A stretch of 64,000 bases of DNA. Source: Rhizobium sp. 007. GTDB taxonomy: Bacteria > Pseudomonadota > Alphaproteobacteria > Rhizobiales > Rhizobiaceae. Under the pieces are notes generated by a model. That model was not told where the DNA came from and did not search any database. It worked only from the letters and a program-made list of their open reading frames with translations. Location of the stretch: the NCBI RefSeq assembly GCF_015353075.1, contig NZ_CP064188.1:620001-684000 (forward strand), written 5' to 3'. Below are positions 27,305-37,399 of the stretch, in pieces. A program made the translations under genes and the position numbers. Position 1 is the first letter of the stretch, and the number at the start of each line of letters is the position of its first letter.

Positions 27305-27393
27305 CCTTTGACCCACGTCCGGCTGCGTCCTGCATTCGGCGGTGGGACGCGTCATGGGCGAGACAAGGGCCCGCAACCATTGGAGATTTCACC

Positions 27394-27810
27394 ATGAAGC
27401 ACCTCGCAATCATCGTGCGCGACGACGCCTACGACAAAATCCTCACGCCGCTGACCTTTGCCTACACTCAGGCCCGCAACGGCGTGAAGGTTGACATGCT
27501 CTTTCTGCTCTGGGCGGTGAAGGCGCTGACCAGCAAGGGAGCGGCCTCCCTCTCGGTGGACGACAGACACAGGGATGAGACAGAATGGTTGCGCGCCCGA
27601 ATGGCCGCGGACGGCGAGCCGACCGAGATCGAGGATTTCCTGAAACTTCTCGCCGGGACCGGCAACGTGCATCTCTACGGCTGCCGCTATGCGGCACAAA
27701 CGTTCGAGGTGCATGATTCAGACCTTATCGCGGAGGCGGACGGCATCGTTGACCCAGGCTGGTTCCTGACTGAGAAGGCAATAAAGGCGGACCACTGTCA
27801 ATACTTCTAA
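27394..27810 (+). CDS. DsrE/DsrF-like sulfur-relay family protein
   Basis: 138 residues of the DsrE fold: [36 protein letters not shown], and the conserved cysteine in [13 protein letters not shown]. DsrE-like proteins bind or carry sulfur on this cysteine in several pathways, while many genomic copies have no assigned role. It sits downstream of the TTC38-like gene and may share its transcript under the AraC regulator. The ribosome site is weak (GGAGATTTCACC before the ATG). Confidence 0.8.
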   Translation: MKHLAIIVRDDAYDKILTPLTFAYTQARNGVKVDMLFLLWAVKALTSKGAASLSVDDRHRDETEWLRARMAADGEPTEIEDFLKLLAGTGNVHLYGCRYAAQTFEVHDSDLIAEADGIVDPGWFLTEKAIKADHCQYF

Positions 27811-27873
27811 ATGAGTGAAGAGAGCCTTTCGGCTCGGCGCACACCGCACTGCATCGAACGTCTATAGAACCAT

Positions 27874-29061
27874 ATGTCTCGCTCCGGAGCCAGACTCTGG
27901 CGTTCGGAGTGCGACGTGAGGTTGCCTACGGAGTCCTTCCATGCGTATGCTGTATCGGCGGAACAATGGGTCCTCACCGTCTTGGCAGCAGAACAAACAC
28001 CGTGGTGGGCATGGGTGTCGCCTGCAGTGGCATTGGCGATCCTGTTGGCGACGCCATTTACGGGCCTCGGGGGCTTTGTTGCTGCGGCTGCTGGAGTAGC
28101 ATTGATCGCCACCGTCTTTGCCGCCGTGTTCCACGCCGAGGTCGTCGCACACCGGGTCGGCGAGCCGCTTGGCACTCTGGTGCTGGCCATCGCCGTCACG
28201 GTGATCGAGGTGGCCCTGATCGTCTCGGTGATGATCGGAGCTCCGGCGGAAAAAGCGGGGCTGGCACGAGACACCGTGTTCGCCGCGGTCATGATCGTGA
28301 TGAACGGCATCGTCGGCCTGTGCCTGCTTTCGGGGGGCATGCGCCACCATGAACAGGGATTTCAGCTCCAGGGGGCGAGTGCCGCCTTGGCCGTTCTGGC
28401 CGCGCTCACCGTCCTGACGCTGGTGGTACCAAACGTCGTCGCGACCGCAGCCGGGCCGATGTTCAGCACACCGCAACTTGTCTTCGCCGGTACAGTTTCG
28501 TTGGTCCTCTATGGCTCGTTCATCTTCATCCAGACCGCGCGGCACCGCGACTACTTCCTGCCGCTCGAGGCTGATAGCGAGGATGCGCATGCTCCGTTGC
28601 CGTCAAACAGGACGGCAGCCACCAGCGCAGCCTTGCTGCTTGTCGCGCTCGTGGTGGTAGTGGGGCTCGCGAAAGCGCTCACGCCGTCGGTGGAGGCAGG
28701 AATAAACTGGCTCGGCATGCCAAAAGCCGTAGTCGGGATCGTCATCGCGGGCGTGGTGTTGCTTCCGGAGTGTCTGGCGGCGCTTCGAGCAGCGCAGGCC
28801 AACCGGTTGCAGACCAGCCTGAACCTGGCGCTGGGATCAGCACTTGCGACAATTGGCTTGACCATCCCGGTGGTTGCGCTGGTTTCGATCATGCTTGATC
28901 AGCCCCTTGCGCTTGGCCTGGAGGAGAAGGACCAGACTCTGCTGGTGCTTACGCTTATCATCAGTGTGATCACATTGGGTACGGGCCGGACCACGGTGCT
29001 TCAGGGCATCGTGCACCTGGTCGTCTTTGCAGTGTTCTTGTTCTTTGCCGTCGCGCCTTAG
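27874..29061 (+). CDS. Ca2+/H+ antiporter, ChaA type
   Basis: 395 residues with about eleven hydrophobic segments. The alpha-repeat motif of cation/proton exchangers, HRVGEPLGTLVLAIAVTVIE, is at residues 92-111 and the second copy, PKAVVGIVIAGVVLLPE, at about 285-302; both carry the membrane acidic residues needed for ion exchange. An N-terminal extension (MSRSGARLWRSECDVRLPTE) is longer than usual and the true start may be a later codon. The family exports Ca2+ (or Na+/K+) across the inner membrane. Short GAGCC/GGCTC hairpin DNA (27822-27835) lies in the gap before it. Confidence 0.88.
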   Translation: MSRSGARLWRSECDVRLPTESFHAYAVSAEQWVLTVLAAEQTPWWAWVSPAVALAILLATPFTGLGGFVAAAAGVALIATVFAAVFHAEVVAHRVGEPLGTLVLAIAVTVIEVALIVSVMIGAPAEKAGLARDTVFAAVMIVMNGIVGLCLLSGGMRHHEQGFQLQGASAALAVLAALTVLTLVVPNVVATAAGPMFSTPQLVFAGTVSLVLYGSFIFIQTARHRDYFLPLEADSEDAHAPLPSNRTAATSAALLLVALVVVVGLAKALTPSVEAGINWLGMPKAVVGIVIAGVVLLPECLAALRAAQANRLQTSLNLALGSALATIGLTIPVVALVSIMLDQPLALGLEEKDQTLLVLTLIISVITLGTGRTTVLQGIVHLVVFAVFLFFAVAP

Positions 29062-29247
29062 CCCCCCGAACGCGACGTATACATCGCGCCCATGGGCTTT
29101 TCAGCGACATCCTTTCACTGCTGTCTTTCAAAATGATGCTTCAGGCGCGCGATCCGCTCAGCCATCCACCCGCCCACGTCCGTCACCTCAATCCAGGCGT
29201 CGAAACCCGTTCGCGCAGATATGTAGCCGCCCGTTGTGCGGAATACT

Positions 29248-30042
29248 TCAAGCAGTACCTCGGACCGCCCAAGCAAAGCTCGGAAAGCCACGAGGGCCGT
29301 CGGGGCCGTCGGCAAGATAGGCAGCTCTCACCGCGTCGCGAAGTCGAGTACGCCTTGCTTCCGGCAATGCGTCGAAGAAAGCTGCAAAGGCGCCTTGCCC
29401 GTAGACCGTTGGATACCAAAAGTCGTCGAAGCTGGTGTAGTCCATTACGATCGTGAGCTTCGTGTCGGCAAGTCCTGTGAAACCGGCGGCCTCAAACACC
29501 GAGCGTAACTCACCTTCCTCTGTCAGCGGCCTCCTGGCCGTGGGCACTCCGTTCCCGGCCGCTTCTGGCTCAATTGCAAGAACGACATCCCAAAACAATC
29601 GCCAACTCGGCATGCCGCCCCAGGCCCAAACTGCAGCTGCGGCGGCAGCACGCGGCCGCAACACGCGCCGCATCTCCTGCACTGCTCGATGCGCATCGGA
29701 CACAAAGTGAAGGACCAAAAGCGAATAGACACCATCGAACGTCTCGTTTTCGTAAGGCAACGCACAAACATCACCTTGTCGTGCCTCTATCCTGATATCG
29801 GTCGCGCGCCATTCCAGGGCTGCCACAAAACTCTCCTCGAAGTCCAGGGCCTCGATGGCCTCCAGCTCAGGGTGCGCTGCCAAGGCCAGGGCTGGACTGC
29901 CGGTACCACATCCCGCGTCAAGGACGCGCCCTCGTGATGGCACGCCTGCGAATTCGAGGAATGGTGTTGCGAGCCGCCGGCTCCAGCGGCCCATGCTGGC
30001 CTCATAGGCCTCTGCGCCGTTGGCGACGAAATTAGAGGGCAT
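29248..30042 (-). CDS. Class I SAM-dependent methyltransferase
   Basis: 264 residues. Motif I is VLDAGCGTGSPALAL (residues 39-53), followed by an acidic loop (EALDFEE), motif II LPYENETFDGVYSLLVLHFV and motif III MRRVLRPRA, the order of ubiquinone/menaquinone-type small-molecule methyltransferases. The substrate is unknown. It stands alone on the minus strand between the Ca2+/H+ antiporter gene (convergent) and the epimerase gene (divergent). Confidence 0.88.
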   Translation of the reverse strand: MPSNFVANGAEAYEASMGRWSRRLATPFLEFAGVPSRGRVLDAGCGTGSPALALAAHPELEAIEALDFEESFVAALEWRATDIRIEARQGDVCALPYENETFDGVYSLLVLHFVSDAHRAVQEMRRVLRPRAAAAAAVWAWGGMPSWRLFWDVVLAIEPEAAGNGVPTARRPLTEEGELRSVFEAAGFTGLADTKLTIVMDYTSFDDFWYPTVYGQGAFAAFFDALPEARRTRLRDAVRAAYLADGPDGPRGFPSFAWAVRGTA

Positions 30043-30323
30043 GTGATCCTCAACAATCTGTCAGAGATGCGCTTCTGTCCGCCCACTAGGATAGCCTATG
30101 AGGCGGGGGCAATCTAATACTGACGGCGTGCTTCAATAGTCCGCCGTTTGGCGCGAAGGAGACGTTTCAGTCGCTGCCGCCCCGAATTTCGCGACGTGCG
30201 GCGGCTTCCGGTCGCCCGCACAGCATGTATTCGCTTACGCTAATAGTCGGATGAGTTTACAATTGGTTCTTCAGGCGGCTCGCCCGAGGTCGGCCGCGAA
30301 GAGGCCTATTAGGGGAGGAAACC

Positions 30324-31494
30324 ATGATGTGGGTCGATCACAACATATCGCGTACTTGGCACGGATCAGTACTCGGCGCGGCCTTGTTTGGCATGGGCGT
30401 GCTGCTGACGGGAACGAGCGCCGGAGCCGGCTCTGTGGACAAGACCCCATTCGGAAACACGCAGGACGGCAAAGCCGTCGATCTCTACACGCTGACCAAC
30501 GACAGGGGCGCGTCCGTCAAGTTCATCGCTTACGGCGGCATCGTAACGGCGATCAACGTGCCCGACCGCTGGGGCAAGCTCGGTAACATCGTGCTCGGAT
30601 TCAAGGAACTCGCCGACTACGAGTCCAAGAATCCCTATTTCGGCGCCTTGATCGGGCGCTATGGCAATCGCATCGGCGCCGCGAAGTTCACGCTCGACGG
30701 CACGCAGTACCAGCTCGCCGCCAATAACGGGCCGAACAGCCTGCATGGCGGCATGAAAGGCTTCGACAAGGTCGTCTGGGCGGTCGAGCCGTTGACCAGC
30801 GAGAGCGGCACCGCGGCACGGCTCAGCTATACGAGCAAAGATGGCGAGGAAGGCTATCCCGGCACGCTTGCGGTCGAGGTCGTCTATACTCTCACCGACG
30901 ACAACGAGCTGCGCATCGATTACGAGGCGACAACGGATAAACCAACCGTGGTTAATCTCACGAGTCACTCCTACTTCAATCTCGCCGGCGACGGTGTGGG
31001 CGGGATCGGCGATCACATCCTCACGATCAACGCCGATCGCTACACGCCGGTCGATGCGACCTTGATCCCGACCGGGGAGCTCGCTTCTTGTGACCGGCAC
31101 GCCGTTCGACTTCCGCCAAGGGATGCCGATCGGCGCACGCATCCGCGCAAACGACCCACAGATGGTCTATGGCCGCGGATACGATCACAACTTCGTGCTG
31201 AACAAGTCAGAAAGCGGGCTTTCGCTTGCCGCGCGAGTCTACGAGCCTCGTTCGGGCCGGATCATGGAGATATCGACCACCGAGCCCGGCATCCAGTTCT
31301 ACAGCGGCAACTTCCTCGATTCGACGCTCGTCGGCGCGGCCGGTCAGCAATACCGCCAGACTGACGGCTTCTGCCTCGAGACGCAGCACTTCCCGGATTC
31401 GCCGAACAAGCCGTCCTTTCCGACGACGGTGCTGAAACCGCAGGAGACGCTAAAGTCGACTACGGTGCACAAATTCACCACCGATGAATCCTAG
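30324..31494 (+). pseudogene. galM: Aldose 1-epimerase, frameshifted
   Basis: Frame one (from 30324) gives an exported mutarotase: signal-like N-terminus, VKFIAYGGIVTAINVPDR, GRYGNRIGAAKFTLDG, NNGPNSLHGG and the catalytic His in LTSHSYFNLAGDG, ending sensibly at IPTGELAS. The rest (VTGTPFDFR ... GYDHNFVLN ... GIQFYSGNFLD with the catalytic Glu side in TTEPGIQFY) continues in the +1 frame from about 31090. A single extra base near 31085-31090 explains it, since removal restores one 389-residue protein. Either a recent mutation or a sequencing error; both halves are otherwise intact. The enzyme interconverts alpha and beta sugar anomers. Confidence 0.85.
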
Positions 31495-32174
31495 AGCTAC
31501 CGGTGCGTGCATTCCTGGTTACTGTACCGATCGGACGGAGCCCATCGCGGATCAGGTGCGCACGGGCCAAGCGGCGACCATCGGCGAAGGAAATGCCGTC
31601 TGGTCGTTCGTCCACATCGATGACGCGATCGCCTCGCTTACGGCCGAGCCGGGGCTACAATGTCGTCGATCACGATCCCCTGTCCGTGGCCGACCGAATG
31701 CCTGCCGCCCTCGCCCGGTGGGTCTGTGCGGCGGAGCCTCCGCACGTGAGCGTCGAGGGCGCGCTGAAATCGGCGGGCGAGGAAGCGGTCTACTACCACA
31801 CCCGCCTGACTGCAACCTCCAACAGCCGTGCGAAGGCGCAACTCGGCTTCGCGCCGCGGCCGCTCCAAGGGTGCTTGATGCATTTCCGCCCATGGAGGTC
31901 GACGAATTCGGACTGCGCTTTGCGCCGTTGCACCTAAGCGCGGGCCGACTATGACCATCGCAATGGCTTTCTTGGTCCGATAGAAGAGAGCTCTGATCGC
32001 ACTGCCCCCGCGGAAAATAATCGCCTGCACCGGGTACCTCATCGGGGGCAGGCGCTCTCCAGGAGTGGCACAAACCATTGCTGATCTGTATTCACTCCTA
32101 GGCAAGCTCGAAACCCGCGCATCTCGCTTCCACCTTGATGGCAATCCCCGTCAAACCCACGCAAGAAGTGATCC
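31495..32174. other. Gene-poor stretch after the epimerase
   Basis: Contains the NAD-epimerase relic (31544-31865, own entry) and about 300 bases up to the LysR start with nothing recognisable. Confidence 0.5.
31544..31865 (+). pseudogene. Remnant of an NAD(P)-dependent epimerase/reductase
   Basis: Two plus-strand pieces in neighbouring frames match the C-terminal third of extended SDR epimerases: ATIGEGNAVWSFVHIDDA (from 31574) and, one frame on, GYNVVDHDPLSVADRMPAAL with AGEEAVYYHTRLTATSN and AKAQLGFAPRP (31653-31865). The NAD-binding N-terminus is missing and a frameshift sits near 31650, so it is not functional. Confidence 0.7.
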
Positions 32175-33050
32175 ATGGACATCAATCAGGTCAGGTACTT
32201 TCTCAATTTGGCGGAAACCTTGAATTTCACCGAAGCCGCACGTCGAAGTGGTGTCTCGCAGCCAAGTCTCACTCGAGCAATCCAGCGTCTAGAGGAGGAA
32301 TTGGGCAGTCCACTGATCTATCGCGATGGCAAGGACAGCCGCCTTACCGCGCTTGGCCGCGACGTCCAGGCCGAGTTCATGCGGATTGAACTCGCGCTTC
32401 GAAACGTGCTCGAGCATTCCGAGAGCACGGTGCTCGGCCGACGCCGTATTCTCGACATCGCTGTTGCCCCAACCATTGGCCCCGCTGCCTTTGCCGCATT
32501 CTTCGACGACGCGCTTGGAAAGCTTCCTTCTATAAAGATCAACATGCATCAGCTGTTGGCTGGAGAAAGTGCGGACGAAGTGCTCTCGGGCAAGTACCAC
32601 GCCTGCATCCTGCCGCGGGCGCCGCGTCCCAACCCCAAGCTCAACGTCGTGCCGCTGTTTTCCGAGCGATTCCTCCTTGCCTGCGCGCAGAGCCATCCGC
32701 TGGCGGGCAAAGATGTCGTCAGTACCGAGGCAATTGCCGCCTATCCTTACGTCGACCGGCTGGCCTGCGAGTTCCACACCGAGATCACCGAGCACCTGAT
32801 GGACCATGATGCGGTCATGCAACCGCGCTTCAGTGCCGAGCGCGAGGACTGGGTCCAGCAAATGGTAGCCGAAGGCCGCGCGATCTGCATCATGCCCGAG
32901 CGGTCCGTCGTCGTGCAGGGCATAGCGACACGCCCGGTTGAAGGGATATCATTGGAACGCGAACTGGTATTCGTGACGGTCTCCGGTTCCGGTACGCCGC
33001 TCGAGATCCGCAAGATCGCGCAGATGGCAGCTCGGCACAACTGGGCGTAA
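32175..33050 (+). CDS. LysR-family transcriptional regulator
   Basis: 291 residues. N-terminal helix-turn-helix MDINQVRYFLNLAETLNFTEAARRSGVSQPSLTRAI (in part) is classical LysR; residues 90-290 form the two-lobed effector domain. It lies upstream of msrB and msrA, 113 bases away on the same strand, so a role in controlling methionine sulfoxide repair is possible but not shown by any motif. LysR proteins usually control a divergent gene; here the upstream neighbour is only a remnant. Confidence 0.9.
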   Translation: MDINQVRYFLNLAETLNFTEAARRSGVSQPSLTRAIQRLEEELGSPLIYRDGKDSRLTALGRDVQAEFMRIELALRNVLEHSESTVLGRRRILDIAVAPTIGPAAFAAFFDDALGKLPSIKINMHQLLAGESADEVLSGKYHACILPRAPRPNPKLNVVPLFSERFLLACAQSHPLAGKDVVSTEAIAAYPYVDRLACEFHTEITEHLMDHDAVMQPRFSAEREDWVQQMVAEGRAICIMPERSVVVQGIATRPVEGISLERELVFVTVSGSGTPLEIRKIAQMAARHNWA

Positions 33051-33163
33051 GCGGGCAGAACTGTCCTGATCGTACGGCTATTGAATCTATACACAGCTGA
33101 TATTGGGAATCCCCGTGGGCCTTCGCCATATTCAGGCAACAAATCCGAGAACGGAGATAGGCA

Positions 33164-33607
33164 ATGACCTACGCAAAGACCGACGAAGCGGTTAGCAAAC
33201 TCACGTCCGAGCAATATCGGGTGACCCAGCAAAACGGCACCGAACGCCCCTTTACAGGGGATTATCATGACAACAAGAGGTCGGGGATCTATGTCGACAT
33301 CGTTTCCGGCGAGCCGCTGTTTGCCTCGGCCGACAAGTTCGATTCCGGCTGCGGCTGGCCGAGCTTCACCAAGCCGATCGTGTCGGCAAACGTCAAGGAA
33401 CTGCGGGATGGCTCCCACGGCATGACCCGTACCGAGGTGCGCTCCGCGCATGGCGACAGCCACCTCGGACACGTTTTTCCCGACGGTCCTCAAGACCAGG
33501 GCGGCCTACGTTACTGCATCAATTCCGCAGCCCTGCGCTTCATTCCGCGCGACGAAATGGACGCCGAGGGCTACGGTGCGTATCTCAACCAGGTGGAGGA
33601 TATCTAA
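33164..33607 (+). CDS. msrB: Methionine-R-sulfoxide reductase MsrB
   Basis: 147 residues. [12 protein letters not shown] and [11 protein letters not shown] contain the recycling and catalytic cysteines; [10 protein letters not shown] is also typical. The two CxxC pairs that bind zinc in many MsrB proteins are absent: the first is replaced by [10 protein letters not shown]. This is a zinc-free form. It reduces the R epimer of oxidised methionine using thioredoxin. The stop TAA is followed directly by the msrA ATG, so both are one operon. Confidence 0.95.
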   Translation: MTYAKTDEAVSKLTSEQYRVTQQNGTERPFTGDYHDNKRSGIYVDIVSGEPLFASADKFDSGCGWPSFTKPIVSANVKELRDGSHGMTRTEVRSAHGDSHLGHVFPDGPQDQGGLRYCINSAALRFIPRDEMDAEGYGAYLNQVEDI

Positions 33608-34114
33608 ATGACCGAGAAAGCTGTTCTGGCTGGTGGTTGCTTCTGGGGAATGCAGGACTTGATCCGCAAGCTGCCCGGGGTCATTCAGACCCGCGTCGGC
33701 TACACCGGCGGCGATGTGCCGAACGCGACCTACCGAAATCACGGTACCCACGCCGAAGGCATCGAGATCATCTTCGATCCCGAGACGATCAGCTACAGGC
33801 GGATTCTGGAGTTTTTCTTCCAGATCCATGATCCGACGACAAGAAACCGGCAGGGCAACGATGTCGGCGCCTCCTACCGGTCGGCGATCTATTACGTTGA
33901 CGACGAGCAGAAGAAAATAGCCGAGGACACCATCGCAGACGTCGACGCTTCGGGTCTTTGGCCCGGCAAGGCGGTGACCGAGGTCGAGCCGGCGGGAGAT
34001 TTCTGGCAGGCGGAGCCCGAGCATCAGGATTACCTGGAGCACTATCCAAACGGCTACACCTGCCACTTCCCGCGCGCCAACTGGGTGCTGCCACGGCGGT
34101 CGGCGGCCGAGTAA
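33608..34114 (+). CDS. msrA: Methionine-S-sulfoxide reductase MsrA
   Basis: 168 residues. The catalytic motif GGCFWGMQD holds the active cysteine, followed by [36 protein letters not shown] and the [12 protein letters not shown] region; all are MsrA signatures. It reduces the S epimer of methionine sulfoxide and complements the adjacent MsrB. It starts at the base after the msrB stop. The C-terminal resolving cysteine sits in [10 protein letters not shown]. Confidence 0.95.
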   Translation: MTEKAVLAGGCFWGMQDLIRKLPGVIQTRVGYTGGDVPNATYRNHGTHAEGIEIIFDPETISYRRILEFFFQIHDPTTRNRQGNDVGASYRSAIYYVDDEQKKIAEDTIADVDASGLWPGKAVTEVEPAGDFWQAEPEHQDYLEHYPNGYTCHFPRANWVLPRRSAAE

Positions 34115-34367
34115 CCGGCCGCCTTTCTCCTGCCAGGCAGATTGGCGGAGCCCCTTCGAACCAATCCTGAAAAGTGCGGCGGATACGCCGGGCCATAACA
34201 GGAGCACGTCGTGCAGTTTGGACGCCGCCACCAAGGAGCGCCGGCAGTGCCGGGGCTCCGCTGTCACAAACATCCAGGCAAAGATTGGGCTCTGACCGAA
34301 CATCTAGGTAGTCGGTCTCCGTCGCTGATGTAGAATGCTTATTTCCTCACAGCGACGGAGCATTCCC

Positions 34368-35594
34368 ATGGCCTTCAACACGCAACGGCTTCAATTTGCC
34401 GGCCATTCCGGCGCAACCCTGGCTGCCCGCCTCGACATGCCGAACGGGCCTTTACGCGCCTACGCACTTTTTGCCCATTGCTTCACCTGCTCCAAGGATT
34501 TGGCCGCAGCTCGCCGCATTGCAGCAGAGCTTGCGCGCGAAGGTATCGCTGTCATGCGTTTTGATTTCACGGGTTTGGGATCGAGCGAAGGCGAGTTTGC
34601 TTCGACAAATTTCTCCTCCAATGTTGCCGACCTGCTTTCGGCGGCCGACTATCTTCGTCAGCACTATCGGGCACCGTCAGTGCTGATCGGCCACTCGCTC
34701 GGCGGCGCAGCGGTGCTGGCCGTCGCCAGGAACATACCTGAAGTGCGCGCCGTTGCCACGATCGGTGCGCCAGCCGATGTCGGCCACGTGTTGAAGAATT
34801 TCGGGACGAGCCTCGAGGAAATCGAAAAAAGTGGTGCGGCCGAAGTCGATCTCGCCGGGCGTACGTTCCTTCTCAGAAAGCAATTTGTCGAGGACGCGCG
34901 TGCACACCGTATCAAGGATGCGGTTGCGAGCCTAAAAAAGCCGCTCCTCATCCTTCACGCGCCGCTGGATGAGACGGTCGGAATAGAAAACGCCAACGAA
35001 ATCTTCCTCGCGGCCAGACATCCCAAGAGCTTCATCTCGCTGGACAAGGCCGATCACCTGCTCACTGACATCGAGGACGCAGCCTTCGCCGGACGGGTCA
35101 TATCGGGATGGCTGACCCGTTATCTCGCCGCCGACACGCCGCAGGGCACGGGGGTGATCGAACATGTCCGCGTGACGGAAACGGGCGAAGGCAAGTTCCA
35201 GAATTCGGTTCAGGCGGGCAGCCATCGGCTTTTCGCAGATGAACCCGGAAACCTGGGCGGGCTCGATACCGGGCCATCGCCCTATGATTTCCTGTCGATC
35301 GCACTTGGCGCCTGCACCTCGATGACGCTGCGTATCTATGCCGATCACAAGAAGCTGACGCTGGGGCGTATCGGCGTTGACGTCTCGCATGCCAAAATTC
35401 ATGTCAAGGACTGCGAGGACTGCACCGAAGCGGAACGCCGCGGTAGCGGCAGGATTGATCGTTTCGAGCGCGTCATTTCCATCGATGGCGAGGTCTCCGG
35501 GGAGCTTCGCAGCAAGATTGCTGAAATTGCCGACAAATGCCCGGTCCATCGCACGCTCGAAGCTATGGCGAAGATAAAAACGATCGTGAAATAA
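34368..35594 (+). CDS. Alpha/beta-hydrolase-OsmC fusion protein
   Basis: 408 residues from the ATG at 34368 (GGAG upstream; an in-frame ATG at 34335 adds eleven unlikely residues). Residues 1-250 form an alpha/beta hydrolase: VMRFDFTGLGSSEGEF, nucleophile elbow LIGHSLGGAAVL, and HADHL-like KADHLLTDIED with the catalytic His. Residues 265-408 are an OsmC domain with its two redox cysteines (SIALGACTSMTLRIYA and ADKCPVHRTLEAM), which reduce organic peroxides. This bifunctional form is known in proteobacteria. Together with msrB-msrA upstream it belongs to an oxidative-stress repair set. Confidence 0.92.
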   Translation: MAFNTQRLQFAGHSGATLAARLDMPNGPLRAYALFAHCFTCSKDLAAARRIAAELAREGIAVMRFDFTGLGSSEGEFASTNFSSNVADLLSAADYLRQHYRAPSVLIGHSLGGAAVLAVARNIPEVRAVATIGAPADVGHVLKNFGTSLEEIEKSGAAEVDLAGRTFLLRKQFVEDARAHRIKDAVASLKKPLLILHAPLDETVGIENANEIFLAARHPKSFISLDKADHLLTDIEDAAFAGRVISGWLTRYLAADTPQGTGVIEHVRVTETGEGKFQNSVQAGSHRLFADEPGNLGGLDTGPSPYDFLSIALGACTSMTLRIYADHKKLTLGRIGVDVSHAKIHVKDCEDCTEAERRGSGRIDRFERVISIDGEVSGELRSKIAEIADKCPVHRTLEAMAKIKTIVK

Positions 35595-35790
35595 GAAAGG
35601 TCGACAAGCACTTCGCGGGCGCGCTGGGTCTGACGCCCGCACGCGCGTCCTCGTCATCGAACGCGGCACCAGCGCGCTCGGTCCCTTGACGACCTAAGGT
35701 ACGCTCCAATGAAGTTCAGCCACCTGGAACAATGGGCACGTCTGCGAGTTTGATTGCCACTTCACGAACGCGTGAAAAAAGGAAACTCTC

Positions 35791-36696
35791 ATGACCGAAC
35801 CCGTTTCATCCGTGGCGCACATTCATACGCGCGACGATAACCCCTACCTCACCGCAGCCTTCAACAAGGTCTCCTGGGGCGCCGTGTTCGCCGGCGTCGC
35901 AGTGGCACTTGTGGTCCAGCTCTTGCTCAACCTCCTGGGTGCCGGCCTCGGCGCCGCCGTCATCGATCCCGCTTCGAGTGATAATCCGAGTGCGACAACG
36001 CTCTCGGTCAGCACGGCAATCTGGTTCGTCGTCAGCGGCCTCATCGCATCCTTTGCCGGCGGCTACATTGCCAGCCGGTTGTCCGGACGCCCCCTTCGTT
36101 CAACGGGATCTCTTCATGGCGTCACGTCGTGGGCTGTCACCACGCTGGTTGTCGTCTATCTTCTGACCACATCCGTCGGCGCGCTCGTCGGTGGCGTCTT
36201 CTCTGGTTTGGGCGGCATCGTCTCCAGCGCCGGATCCACGGTGGCCACAGCCGCCACGACTGCAGCTCCGGCACTTGCGACGGCCACCGATCCAATGGCC
36301 GGCGTCGAGCAGAGCATCCGCGACGCAAGTGGCGGCAACGATCCAGCAGCGCTGCGCGATGCCGCAGTCGCCTCCGTGCGCGCAGTTCTGACAGGCGACC
36401 AAACCAAGGCAGAAGAGGCACGCAATCGCGCTGCCGACGCCATCGCCCGAGCTCAGAACATTCCTGTCGATCAGGCCAAGCAGCAGGTGGCCCAGTACGA
36501 GGAGCAGTACAAGGACGCCGTTGCCCAGGCGAAGCAGCAGGCGACCGAGGCCGCCGAAACCGCAGCGACAGCGTTCTCGGCGGGAGCGATCCTGGCATTC
36601 ATCGCTCTAGCCGTAGGTGCTATCGCGGCTTGGATCGGCGGCGCCGTCGGCACGACACACGTCGTGCGGGACGAAGACGTCTACGTGACGCGCTGA
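35791..36696 (+). CDS. Membrane protein of unknown function (PhnA-like/DUF type)
   Basis: 301 residues with four membrane segments: VSWGAVFAGVAVALVVQLLLNLLG, TAIWFVVSGLIASFAGGYIAS, WAVTTLVVVYLLTTSVGALVGG and a C-terminal FSAGAILAFIALAVGAIAAWIGG (segments given in part). Between the third and fourth lies a 130-residue Ala/Gln-rich soluble stretch likely to form a coiled coil (QAKQQVAQYEEQYKDAVAQA). Rhizobial genomes carry many such proteins, often annotated PhnA-like; no function is established. The ribosome site AAAGGAAAC precedes the ATG. Confidence 0.7.
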   Translation: MTEPVSSVAHIHTRDDNPYLTAAFNKVSWGAVFAGVAVALVVQLLLNLLGAGLGAAVIDPASSDNPSATTLSVSTAIWFVVSGLIASFAGGYIASRLSGRPLRSTGSLHGVTSWAVTTLVVVYLLTTSVGALVGGVFSGLGGIVSSAGSTVATAATTAAPALATATDPMAGVEQSIRDASGGNDPAALRDAAVASVRAVLTGDQTKAEEARNRAADAIARAQNIPVDQAKQQVAQYEEQYKDAVAQAKQQATEAAETAATAFSAGAILAFIALAVGAIAAWIGGAVGTTHVVRDEDVYVTR

Positions 36697-36946
36697 ACAT
36701 TCCAGCCCCACGTAGACAGACCGCTCAACCGGGCGGCCCATTTGAAAGCGCGCTCTTACGTGGGTCAATAAAACGGTCATGGCGGGCCGGGACCCTTAAC
36801 ACTCCTGTTGCCCTGCGAACTTGGTCTGCGCCTGGGACTTAAGGATCAGCTTCGCCTTGAGCGCCGTCCCGGCCCAGGTCCCTGCGAGTTCTGGAGTTAG
36901 GAACAGATGGGTGCCGCTATCGTTATTGTTTGTTATGGAGGACGTT

Positions 36947-37399
36947 ATGTCGAACGTTTCGAAGACAGGTACCGACACGATCAACAATGCAAGCAGCCCG
37001 ACTACGTTCGGGCGTTCGGTCGAAAGCCAGGCGCAGATCGCTGACGCGGCCGCGCAGGGCGCGCCCGGCAGCGCTGGGGAACCACTCAGCATCTATCGTC
37101 TCGAACCGATCGCCGCACCGAACGATCCAAGATGGGCCAATTCTCCAGGACATGGAGTTGTCGTAGTGGCGGCGAGGACGCCAGGCGACGCACGGATCAT
37201 GGCGGCGAGCCGCGAGCTGGACTTCATGGAGGTCGATGCAGCGCCTGCCGAAGACGTGACGACAGCTAATGCGAGCGCTTTCCGGGACGACAAGCTTTAC
37301 ACCGTAATCGAGATCGACCGTGATCGTACCGACGTTTCGCGCGGGATCCTTGATGGCGACGTCTCGGTCGATACGATCCGACCAGTGGAGCCGGACTGA
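36947..37399 (+). CDS. Hypothetical protein (150 aa)
   Basis: The start at 36947 is chosen because GGAGGACGTT lies at ribosome-site distance; a longer frame from 36821 has no such site. The product is hydrophilic (MSNVSKTGTDTINNASSPT) with a C-terminal half suggestive of a compact alpha/beta domain: IYRLEPIAAPNDPRWANSPG and GVVVVAARTPGDARIMAAS. It has no signal peptide. The last part resembles small rhizobial proteins of unknown function. No neighbour gives a clue. Confidence 0.6.
   Translation: MSNVSKTGTDTINNASSPTTFGRSVESQAQIADAAAQGAPGSAGEPLSIYRLEPIAAPNDPRWANSPGHGVVVVAARTPGDARIMAASRELDFMEVDAAPAEDVTTANASAFRDDKLYTVIEIDRDRTDVSRGILDGDVSVDTIRPVEPD

Noticed and set aside
27822..27835. Small GAGCC-TTTC-GGCTC hairpin before the Ca2+/H+ antiporter gene
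   Set aside because: A five-base stem without a T-run is too weak to call a terminator.
29115..29315. 66-codon minus-strand frame downstream of the methyltransferase
   Set aside because: It overlaps the end of the methyltransferase gene, has no ribosome site that stands out and no family match; could be a relic but not supportable.
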